Part shown: one piece after another, positions 16,997 through 23,590 of the stretch
How positions within the stretch are numbered: position 1 is the first letter of the stretch
Layout of the letters: every line of letters begins with the position of its first letter
NCBI GenBank assembly: GCA_024809215.1
Contig: JANUBW010000003.1
Span: 124,001 to 188,000 of the forward strand
DNA from: Niastella sp. OAS944
GTDB lineage: Bacteria > Bacteroidota > Bacteroidia > Chitinophagales > Chitinophagaceae
Direction: 5' to 3'
Length of the DNA: 64,000 nucleotides
Position numbers and translations under genes: made by a program
The notes under the pieces: generated by a model
Database searches by the model: none
Seen by the model: the letters and a program-made list of their open reading frames with translations, nothing else
What the model was told of the DNA's origin: nothing

Positions 16997-18757
16997 ATGA
17001 AACAGTATTTTTCATTTGCCGCGGCAATAGCAGCAGTTAGCATATTATTAATATGCTCATGCGGGCGCAAGAACAGTGCGCTTGATGAACCCATTGACAC
17101 CAACACCCAAACACCGGTAGGCTCACCCGCAGGCACTGCAGTTAAAAAAACAATTGACGCCCAGGGTGGCGAACTGGCCAGCGCCGATGGCCGCATACGG
17201 GTGATCATTCCCGCCGGCGCCCTAAGCGCCGCCAAAGAATTAAGCATTCAACCCATCGGCAATGAATTGCCTGGCGGCATTGGACAGGCTTTTCGCATTT
17301 TACCACATGGCGAACGGTTCAGCAAACCCGTAACTATTGTTTTTAATTATAAAGCAGAAGATACCCTGAACACCTTGCCGCAATTTTTGGATGTTGCCTT
17401 TCAGGATGAAAAAGGCGACTGGCAGGCGCTTAACACTACTATAGTTGACCGCACAAAGCGTACCCTAACAGTCACCACCACTCATTTTAGCGACTGGGGT
17501 TATTTTAAAAGCATGACACTTACACCTGCTGAAAAAATAGTAAATACCGAAGAAGAAGTAGCATTGAAAGTTACAACCCGGTTTCCCTATGTAGATCCCG
17601 ATGACCAACCCAAAGGTGAAGCAACCACACCTGTATATACAGCGCCGCGTGAGCTGCGGCCCGATGAGATCAAAGGCTGGACGTACCATGGCGAAGGAAA
17701 ACTGGCACCACGCGGTGCAGTTGCTTCTTACACGGCGCCGAAGAAAGTACCCGCAGCAAATCCGGAAGCCATAGTAGTGAATATTCAAATGCATCGCAAA
17801 GGACAATTCATGCTCATTTCAAATATCACTGTAGTATCGAATAAAAACGTTGCCTATCTGCAGGTTGATGAAGACGACATGAAATCCACAAACGGCGGAA
17901 AATGCAGGTTATATATGTATGGCTCCTTTGGCGCTGATCCTGGCGCAGACAAACGATCTGTAACCATTAACAGCACCGCGGTTGAAGTTGACCTGTGGGC
18001 CCCCACGATCATTCGCTGTAAGATAGACGAAACAATTTCAGGCGCTATAGATATACAGGCCAATGGAAAAACAATCGCCCAGGCGACCCTGCGAAAATTC
18101 ACCGGGAAATTTTTGTACGAGCGCTTTCAGGGTGGCGTACTGAACTCAACCACTAAAGAACCTTTAAAAGAAACAACCTTATTTGAACTTGTATACCGCG
18201 GATTTGGCCAACCATGCCCATCAAACGTAACACCCATTTTATCTGAGGAAAACACCCTGGCCACTGGAACGGCGGCCCGCTTTACATTATCGGGCAGCGC
18301 AACAATTGTTACTCCGCCTAAACCTGGTACATGCGCAACCACAACCAGCGTTTCGCTTCCTGCCTCATCGGGCATGCAACCCATGAACTCACCAACAACT
18401 CCAAGCGTCAACGGTTTCAAAGTCAAAAAATGGGAGTCGGCAGATGGTATAACTATCAGAATATGGCTTAATATAAAAGAAGTGATCACAGGCGTGCGGG
18501 TAAAAAGAACTTCCTGCAACGGTAGTTCGCTCGACCCTGCACGTACGCTGGGGGTAGGGCTTGAAGGCTTTGGCAGCATGAACATTCCGCTGGTATTTTC
18601 AGGAAGCAGCGGCCTGATTTTAAAGAACCCCAATGGATTAACCAGCGGCAAACTCTCCTCTTCTATTCTTATAGATGCATGGGATGGTACCGGCGAAGCA
18701 CCTACACATTATGACACTGATGGTGGTGTGCCGGCTACGTTTAAGAATGCGCCGTAG
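16997..18757 (+). CDS. Lipoprotein with ZU5-like domain and IPT/Ig-like region
   Basis: A 586-residue protein with a lipoprotein signal (LLICSC, Cys ~22). Residues ~50-170 resemble the ZU5-type domain found in many Bacteroidota lipoproteins: KKTIDAQGGELASADGRIRVIIPAGALSAAKELSIQPI, then AFRILPHGERFSKPVTIVFNYK and VTTTHFSDWG. Residues ~285-360 (LQVDEDDMK..YGSFGADPGADKRSVTINSTAVEVDLWAPTIIRCKI) look like an IPT/TIG-type immunoglobulin fold. The C-terminal ~200 residues are unassigned. It is probably anchored to the outer membrane; a surface-binding role is inferred from domain content only. A very GC-rich hairpin follows at 18797. Confidence 0.7.
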   Translation: MKQYFSFAAAIAAVSILLICSCGRKNSALDEPIDTNTQTPVGSPAGTAVKKTIDAQGGELASADGRIRVIIPAGALSAAKELSIQPIGNELPGGIGQAFRILPHGERFSKPVTIVFNYKAEDTLNTLPQFLDVAFQDEKGDWQALNTTIVDRTKRTLTVTTTHFSDWGYFKSMTLTPAEKIVNTEEEVALKVTTRFPYVDPDDQPKGEATTPVYTAPRELRPDEIKGWTYHGEGKLAPRGAVASYTAPKKVPAANPEAIVVNIQMHRKGQFMLISNITVVSNKNVAYLQVDEDDMKSTNGGKCRLYMYGSFGADPGADKRSVTINSTAVEVDLWAPTIIRCKIDETISGAIDIQANGKTIAQATLRKFTGKFLYERFQGGVLNSTTKEPLKETTLFELVYRGFGQPCPSNVTPILSEENTLATGTAARFTLSGSATIVTPPKPGTCATTTSVSLPASSGMQPMNSPTTPSVNGFKVKKWESADGITIRIWLNIKEVITGVRVKRTSCNGSSLDPARTLGVGLEGFGSMNIPLVFSGSSGLILKNPNGLTSGKLSSSILIDAWDGTGEAPTHYDTDGGVPATFKNAP

Positions 18758-18796
18758 GGGAGACTGGGAAAAGGGATACATTGGCCCCGCCCCTGG

Positions 18797-18820
18797 CCCC
18801 TCCCCCGGTGGGGGGAGGGG
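18797..18820. terminator. Very GC-rich hairpin after lipoprotein gene
   Basis: CCCCTCCCCC (18797-18806) pairs with GGGGGAGGGG (18811-18820) over a 4-nt loop. There is no T run, so it may be an RNA stability element or repeat rather than a true terminator. It lies between convergent genes. Confidence 0.5.
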
Positions 18821-18844
18821 AATACTTTCATTGCCTTTATCACG

Positions 18845-18863
18845 CTTGTTAACTCGTCAACTC
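18845..18863. repeat. 19-bp dispersed repeat just past a stop codon
   Basis: CTTGTTAACTCGTCAACTC occurs here and again at 26595-26613 in the same orientation. Both copies lie at the 3' end of a minus-strand gene (18868 here; 26607 there, where it supplies the stop). Confidence 0.7.
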
Positions 18864-18867
18864 ATCT

Positions 18868-20049
18868 TTACAACATCCTCGCAGCGCCGGCCAGCGCCTT
18901 AAAATTCGCCCTCACATTAATAAAGCCAAACAGGTTGCCGTTCTTTGGTTCGTACTTAAATTCAACCGGCACCCAAATATCATTCATCACCCTTATTCTA
19001 ATTGTGCCATTGAAGAAAAGCCGGTTGCGTTCTTCACCGGCATATAGCTGACTGAAATTATAAAAATAGCCGCCGCTGAATTTTAATTCAAGGTAGCTTT
19101 TGCGGGTATGCCTTGTTTTTATTGCCCAGTTAATGCCCGGTTCAAAATTAAAAACGGCCCGCTTCAGATCGCGCTTTAGCTGCAGGGTATCATCGGCCAG
19201 TTGTAATTGCGACCTGATGTTCAACTCAAGATCATTTTTGCTTGTACTAAACTTGTTCAACCCTTTTATTAGCTCTGTATGAATTACAATATTGGAGAAC
19301 ATCAACTGATCCTTATATGTAGTGTCAGTAACACCTACCGTCCAAAGCAAGTTCTGGTTGAAGTTTGAGCGAAGGTCCTGGTAAATACTATCGGCCGTTT
19401 GCGCCAGGTTAAAATCACTGTTGCGTTTTAATATTTCGCCCAGCCCGCGGGTAGCATCGCTTGAGGCGGCTACGGCCAGAATAGTATCCTGCAAAGACTG
19501 GCTCAATGCATTGAAATTTGTTATGCCTTGCCTGAAGCCGGTATACTCCATAATAGCACCAGCCGGGTTAGGCATGGTTGAGATCTTTGCCATAATAAGA
19601 TCGTTTAGTGCAAACAGTTGTTTCGACCGGGCATGATTACGTACGGTGTTCAGGAATACCCGCGACACAGTTTCATCGCGTTTGTTGATAATGGCATATT
19701 TTATACCCGATGAAAATCCATTGAACCTAAAAGAAGTATCGAGCCGTAAAGAGACCATGTAATTGAGATTCCTGAGCGCTCTGTATTTTGTATACAGGGT
19801 ATCGACCAACAAGGTAGTGTCGAGCTTGGCCATTACAGCAAATGGGGTACCGGTGAACTTTAGCTCTTTGTTGGGACTTGTCATTCTTTCAAATGCAAAT
19901 TGAAAAAAGCTGTTCAGCACATCTTTATAATTACCTGTGGCCAAAGAATCGGCAGTAAACACCGGGTTGGGTGTTTTTTGTTGCGCCTTCACCTGTACGC
20001 ACAGGCATATAAGTAACCCTGCCGTTAGCACGGAAAACTTTCCAGTCAT
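18868..20049 (-). CDS. Exported protein of unknown function, possible outer-membrane C-terminus
   Basis: A 393-residue protein with a signal peptide (cleavage near VKAQ, residue ~22). I do not recognise a family. The N-terminal ~280 residues look mostly helical (TADSLATGNYKDVLNSFFQFAFERM.., LNDLIMAKIS.., LSQSLQDTILAVAASS). The last ~110 residues show alternating polar and hydrophobic strands (TRKSYLELKFSGGYFYNFSQLY, NRLFFNGTIRIRV, WVPVEFKYEPKNGNLFGFINVRANF), as in a small membrane-associated beta structure. It precedes the small gene 20062, 12 bp away on the same strand, and the two probably form one transcript. Confidence 0.65.
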   Translation of the reverse strand: MTGKFSVLTAGLLICLCVQVKAQQKTPNPVFTADSLATGNYKDVLNSFFQFAFERMTSPNKELKFTGTPFAVMAKLDTTLLVDTLYTKYRALRNLNYMVSLRLDTSFRFNGFSSGIKYAIINKRDETVSRVFLNTVRNHARSKQLFALNDLIMAKISTMPNPAGAIMEYTGFRQGITNFNALSQSLQDTILAVAASSDATRGLGEILKRNSDFNLAQTADSIYQDLRSNFNQNLLWTVGVTDTTYKDQLMFSNIVIHTELIKGLNKFSTSKNDLELNIRSQLQLADDTLQLKRDLKRAVFNFEPGINWAIKTRHTRKSYLELKFSGGYFYNFSQLYAGEERNRLFFNGTIRIRVMNDIWVPVEFKYEPKNGNLFGFINVRANFKALAGAARML

Positions 20050-20061
20050 ATTACCTTTTTA

Positions 20062-20454
20062 TTAATTAACTAAATAACCTGCGATGATCAATCCGGCATT
20101 GAATTGTTCGGGTGTAACAGGGGTTGTAGGTGTGTTAATAGCAACATTGGCTTTTCCGGCGCAAACGCCACTTATAGAGATCACATCTCCGCTTTGCACT
20201 TCAGAAAAGTTAACATTGCCGCTTTTACTAATACTTTGCATGTTGATCAAAACACCTTTACGAAAGAGAACTGCGGTGGCTTGTCCAACGCCACTGGTAA
20301 AATTAAAAGTAACATCTACCGGTTGTGAATGGGGGGCTTCTGCTGTTGCAAGGGAATTAGCAGTTAATCCTTGAGTAGTCATGGTTTCAGTTTTGGTATT
20401 TGAAGTAGTGTCAGGCTTAGGCTTTGGTTTTGCTTTTTTTGCGCTTTTAGCCAT
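20062..20454 (-). CDS. Small protein with basic N-terminus and beta-sandwich-like domain
   Basis: A 130-residue protein from the Met at 20454 (MAKSAKKAKPKPKPD), preferred over the Met 13 codons upstream because the lysine-rich start resembles a nucleic-acid-binding or disordered tail. Residues ~45-115 (VDVTFNFTSGVGQATAVLFRKGVLINMQSISKSGNVNFSEVQSGDVISISGVCAGKANVAI) look like a small beta-sandwich. I do not recognise a family. It ends 12 bp before the start of the exported protein at 20049 and probably shares its transcript. Confidence 0.6.
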   Translation of the reverse strand: MAKSAKKAKPKPKPDTTSNTKTETMTTQGLTANSLATAEAPHSQPVDVTFNFTSGVGQATAVLFRKGVLINMQSISKSGNVNFSEVQSGDVISISGVCAGKANVAINTPTTPVTPEQFNAGLIIAGYLVN

Positions 20455-20590
20455 GGATGAGGTATTTAAGTTGCTAAAGCTACAAAAAAACAAAGTTTAT
20501 AGTTCTCAGTTTATAGTTTTTAGTTTAACACTAAAGGTGAGTATGTGACTATATGCCGCAGGTTAAATATGTACGTTACTAACGGTGAAA

Positions 20591-20631
20591 GAAAAAGGGA
20601 GAGCACTCCGCCAGCTGCGGAGTACCCTCCC
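20591..20631 (-). terminator. Terminator of the ArsR-SRPBCC operon
   Basis: Read on the minus strand: GGGAG..CTCCGC, a 5-nt loop, GCGGAG..CTCCC, then CTTTTTCTTTC. It starts 37 bp past the SRPBCC stop codon. Confidence 0.65.
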
Positions 20632-20667
20632 TACACATTAAGAGCGACCCGCCCTTTTATATAAATA

Positions 20668-21165
20668 TTATTGTTTCGCCAGCAATTCGTCGAGGTTGGT
20701 ATGGGCCATAGCAAAACCTTCTTTGAAGCCCATTTCAATGATCTTCTTCATATCATCTTCTGAAGCAAACGTAACTTCTATTTCAACTTTTGTTATATCA
20801 CCTTCAGCTTTGAACACACATTTCCAATCCATACCAGGCGGCTCGGTTAAGGTATTTCCCTTCTCATCGGCAAAGCCATCATAACCGCTGAATGAACTGT
20901 TGGGAACAATAGTTTTATAATCAACTTTGCAATAATGGCGTGAACCATCGGGGCCTTCCATATAATAGAACCACTTACCGCCTTCACGAAAATCCATCGA
21001 TACGGTATTGGCCTTCCAGGGTTTGGGCGCCCACCATTGATCTAACAGTTCGCTTTGCTTCCAGGCTTTCCATACCATTTCAACCGGTGCATCAAAAACC
21101 CTTTCAACCAATAGCTTTTTGTTTGAAGCATCGGTAGCATAATTTGTTTCTTTAGTTACCATCAT
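20668..21165 (-). CDS. SRPBCC (AHSA1-like) domain protein
   Basis: A 165-residue cytoplasmic protein of the START/SRPBCC fold, AHSA1 branch: [57 protein letters not shown] at the N-terminus and a C-terminal helix [17 protein letters not shown]. Such proteins bind hydrophobic ligands in a deep cavity. The start codon overlaps the stop of the upstream ArsR gene (ATGA, 4-nt overlap), so translation is coupled. ArsR-SRPBCC pairs are frequent in bacteria; the ligand is generally unknown. Two adjacent Met codons (MMV) are possible starts. Confidence 0.9.
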   Translation of the reverse strand: MMVTKETNYATDASNKKLLVERVFDAPVEMVWKAWKQSELLDQWWAPKPWKANTVSMDFREGGKWFYYMEGPDGSRHYCKVDYKTIVPNSSFSGYDGFADEKGNTLTEPPGMDWKCVFKAEGDITKVEIEVTFASEDDMKKIIEMGFKEGFAMAHTNLDELLAKQ

Positions 21166-21482
21166 GACTTTTTGTTTTTAATGTTCTTTAATAGAGTGTC
21201 AAGTTGTGAGAACCGGGTATCCCATTGTGCCCGGAACTGTTGAAGCCATTTGTCCACTTCTTTAAGTTTTTTAGCGTTAAAGTAATAGTAGATCTCTCTT
21301 CCTGTTTGTTCCTGGGTTACGAGTTGACATTCGGTAAGGATCCTGATGTGTTTTGATATAGCCTGCCGGCTGGTATTGAAATTCTCGGCCAGGGCGTTGG
21401 GGGTCATGGCCTGTACAGCCAGCAAACTAAGAATTGCACGGCGGGTTGGGTCGGCAATAGCCTGAAATACGTCGCGTCTCAT
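21162..21482 (-). CDS. ArsR-family helix-turn-helix repressor
   Basis: A 106-residue winged-helix protein: [20 protein letters not shown] at the start, the recognition region [44 protein letters not shown], and a helical tail. No metal-binding CxC is seen, so it belongs to the group that pairs with SRPBCC proteins rather than the metal sensors. It is the first gene of a two-gene operon. The promoter at 21519-21551 is overlapped by two copies of the palindrome GCAACC-N4/5-GGTTGC, which strongly suggests autorepression. Confidence 0.92.
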   Translation of the reverse strand: MRRDVFQAIADPTRRAILSLLAVQAMTPNALAENFNTSRQAISKHIRILTECQLVTQEQTGREIYYYFNAKKLKEVDKWLQQFRAQWDTRFSQLDTLLKNIKNKKS

Positions 21483-21503
21483 AAGAACAGAACGGCCAAT
21501 TTA

Positions 21504-21551
21504 GCAACCGTTCGGTTGCAAATATACACGCAACCTGATCGGTTGCGCAAA
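21504..21551 (-). promoter_or_regulatory. ArsR-SRPBCC promoter with two palindromic operators
   Basis: On the minus strand: -33 TTTG (21548-21551), a 21-bp spacer, and -7 TATATTTG (21519-21526), both exact matches to the Bacteroidota consensus. One palindrome, GCAACCGTTCGGTTGC (21504-21519), abuts the -7 box. A second, GCAACC-N5-GGTTGC (21530-21546), lies in the spacer. Repressor binding at either would block transcription; the likely repressor is the ArsR protein just downstream. Confidence 0.8.
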
Positions 21552-21653
21552 TTTATTCTGGTCAATGGTGAATGGCCAATGCTAAATAGCGACCAAAGGG
21601 TTGGCTTATATGCAAATTCAAACTTCCCAACAGTGCAGACCTGGGCATATCAT

Positions 21654-21684
21654 AAAAAAAGTCCGGGCCATTGCCGGCCCGGAC
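21654..21684 (-). terminator. Rho-independent terminator for gene 21703
   Basis: Minus-strand reading: GTCCGGGCC, a short loop, GGCCCGGAC, then seven Ts. It starts 18 bp after the stop of the gene at 21703. Confidence 0.9.
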
Positions 21685-21702
21685 CTTAACGAAACAAAAG
21701 GC

Positions 21703-22311
21703 TTACTGAACAATACGGGAAACCGGTTCCCAGTATATTGACTCGCCTTTTTTGTTGATGACAATGATCCTTACCCAGATCTTAGCCGCTGACCCAAACC
21801 CGTTAAAGGTGTGCTCGGGCTTAAGTGAGGTCTCACTCATCCAAACACTTTGTGATGTTAACGGATCGGCTGTATACTGGTGTACGTAAGCCCTTGCACC
21901 TGTTACCCGTGGTATGCGGATCGTAGCCTGACCAGGCACATCAAGACTAACCTCAAGTTTAGGCGCAGGTTTTTCCGACGGATTTTTATCGGCATTGATA
22001 TCAAAACCGCTGGCAAGCAGCAGGCTTTTATCACCTTTAGCCGTTTGGGTTACGTAATAAGCCAACTCTGTAAGCAATTGTTGCAGCGCGGTCTTTTTGT
22101 CATCCTTAATAGAAGCCAACACCCGGTCGCGGCCACCGGCAGCTGATAGGGCTGCTGCATATTGTTCCAGCGCTTTTTCTATCAGCTCCAGCAAGGGACC
22201 TGCATTTGGGAAACTGGCATTCTGCTTCATACTGTCCAGGATCCGGCGGGTGATTTTTACTAATTCGCCATCCCGGCAGTATATAAACGAAGAAATGATC
22301 TTCTTTTTCAT
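21703..22311 (-). CDS. Protein of unknown function with C-terminal Ig/FN3-like domain
   Basis: A 202-residue cytoplasmic-looking protein without a signal peptide. Residues ~1-105 are helical (LVKITRRILDSMKQNASFPNAGPLLELIEKALEQYAAALSAAGGRDRV, then LQQLLTELAYYVTQTAKGDKSLLLASGFDI). Residues ~115-202 form a fibronectin-III-like sandwich (KLEVSLDVPGQATIRIPRVTGARAYVHQYTADPL..WVRIIVINKKGESIYWEPVSRIVQ). I recall similar two-part proteins in Chitinophagaceae without an assigned role. It is monocistronic, with a strong terminator. Function unknown. Confidence 0.7.
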   Translation of the reverse strand: MKKKIISSFIYCRDGELVKITRRILDSMKQNASFPNAGPLLELIEKALEQYAAALSAAGGRDRVLASIKDDKKTALQQLLTELAYYVTQTAKGDKSLLLASGFDINADKNPSEKPAPKLEVSLDVPGQATIRIPRVTGARAYVHQYTADPLTSQSVWMSETSLKPEHTFNGFGSAAKIWVRIIVINKKGESIYWEPVSRIVQ

Positions 22312-22620
22312 GATACTTAATTTAACAGTGAAAAAATGGTTTTGAACACGCGCTACTTATACAGGAGGATAACCAGAGAATTGGCCAATAAAGAATAGGT
22401 AAGGCATAAGAATGGCTGCGACCCCTGCGCTTCTGCAGGATCCTTTATACTACTACCATAAGATCATAGTAAAACAGAAAGACCGGAATGCAAACATCCT
22501 ATTTTCACGGAACGGAGGAGCTAATTAGCAGACATGTCGGGAACTTATTTTCTTGCGCTTGTTATACCGGCGATCAATTGACAATTCGAAGATACGGTGG
22601 CCAGCATGCGACTTCCAAAT

Positions 22621-22650
22621 TTTGGCAACATTTGGCAACACTTGGCAACA
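22621..22650. repeat. Three tandem copies of a 10-bp motif
   Basis: TTTGGCAACA, TTTGGCAACA, CTTGGCAACA in direct succession. The 10-bp period would place all copies on one face of the helix. Confidence 0.85.
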
Positions 22651-22770
22651 TTTCCTAGGTAGAACTACTTAGTGACTGAACTTTTAGCGGCATATTTTAA
22701 TCTTCAAACCCTGACCGTCGTCAATATTTCTAACGCTATTTGTTATCCTAAATTGACTTTAAAACCCCTT

Positions 22771-23400
22771 CTCGATAGTTAAATGAATTTAATTGCCATT
22801 CAAAAGATCAAATCAACGATTTAATAATTCAAATTGTCAATTTGAAAGATCAAACGACGGCTTAAAAGAATTTAACCGCCCATTCATAAAATTAATTCGA
22901 TGGTTAAATGATTTGAACTGTCATTCAAAAGATCAAATCAACGGTTCAATCCTTCAAATCGTCAACCTGAAAGATCAAACCATGGCTTAAAGAATTATAC
23001 TGCCCATTCATAAAATTAAATCGATGGCTAAATGAATTGAACTGTCATTCAAAAGATCAAATCAACGATCCAATAATTCAAATCATCAATTTGAAAGATC
23101 AAACGACGGCTTAAAAGAATTAAACTGCCCATTCATAAAATTAAATCGATGGTTAAATGAATTGAACTGTCATTCAAAAGATCAAATCAACGATTCAATA
23201 ATTCAAATCGTCAATTTGAATTATTAAACGATGGCTTAAAAGATCAAACCGACCCATTCATAATATGAAATCGATGGTTAAACGAATTGAATCATTATTC
23301 AAAAGATCAATTCAATGATTCAATAATTCAAATCATCAATTTGAAACTTTAAACCTTAGCTTAAAAGATCAAATCGTCAATTTAAAACATCAAATCACCA
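22771..23400. repeat. ~125-bp tandem repeat made of ~21-bp subunits
   Basis: Copies begin at about 22797, 22922, 23046, 23171 and 23296 (each starting CATTCAAAAGATCAA or close), with a partial copy before the first. Each unit is about 125 bp and itself consists of six related ~21-bp subunits of the form GATCAAATCAACGATTCAAT / GAATTGAACTGTCATTCAAA / AAATTAAATCGATGGTTAAAT. The copies are about 80-95% alike and decay toward the 3' end. A 65-codon plus-strand frame at 22793-22990 reads as degenerate heptads but does not persist across copies, so I do not call it a gene. Confidence 0.85.
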
Positions 23401-23590
23401 ATACACAAATAACCCCTTCTACCCAAACCCATTACCCTTTTCGCCATCATATAACGGTTATAATTATATCAATCACCAACAATAACATTCTTAGTCACAT
23501 ACTCGCTTCTACCCGGCTCTTAGCATAAAATTTGCGTTTGAAATGCCCTTAATAAAGTGATCCCTCAATTACTGTAACTTAATTTTATCT

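Larger units (their letters stand above)
22312..23590. other. 1.28-kb gene-free region with tandem repeats
   Basis: No convincing gene on either strand. It holds a triple 10-bp repeat (22621-22650) and a long tandem array (22771-23400). The remaining parts (22312-22620, 22651-22770, 23401-23590) show no ORF or strong hairpin; 23401-23590 must carry the promoter of the T9SS gene at 23591. Confidence 0.7.

Noticed and set aside
18797-18820. Insertion sequence terminal repeat
   Set aside because: The GC-rich hairpin has no paired copy within an IS-sized distance, no transposase and no target duplication.
22793-22990. 65-codon ORF within the tandem repeat
   Set aside because: The reading frame is not kept in the next repeat copies, and 124/125-bp units shift the frame; it is probably a chance ORF or a relic.
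22771-23400. CRISPR array
   Set aside because: Units are ~125 bp and similar along their whole length, with no unique spacers and no cas genes nearby.
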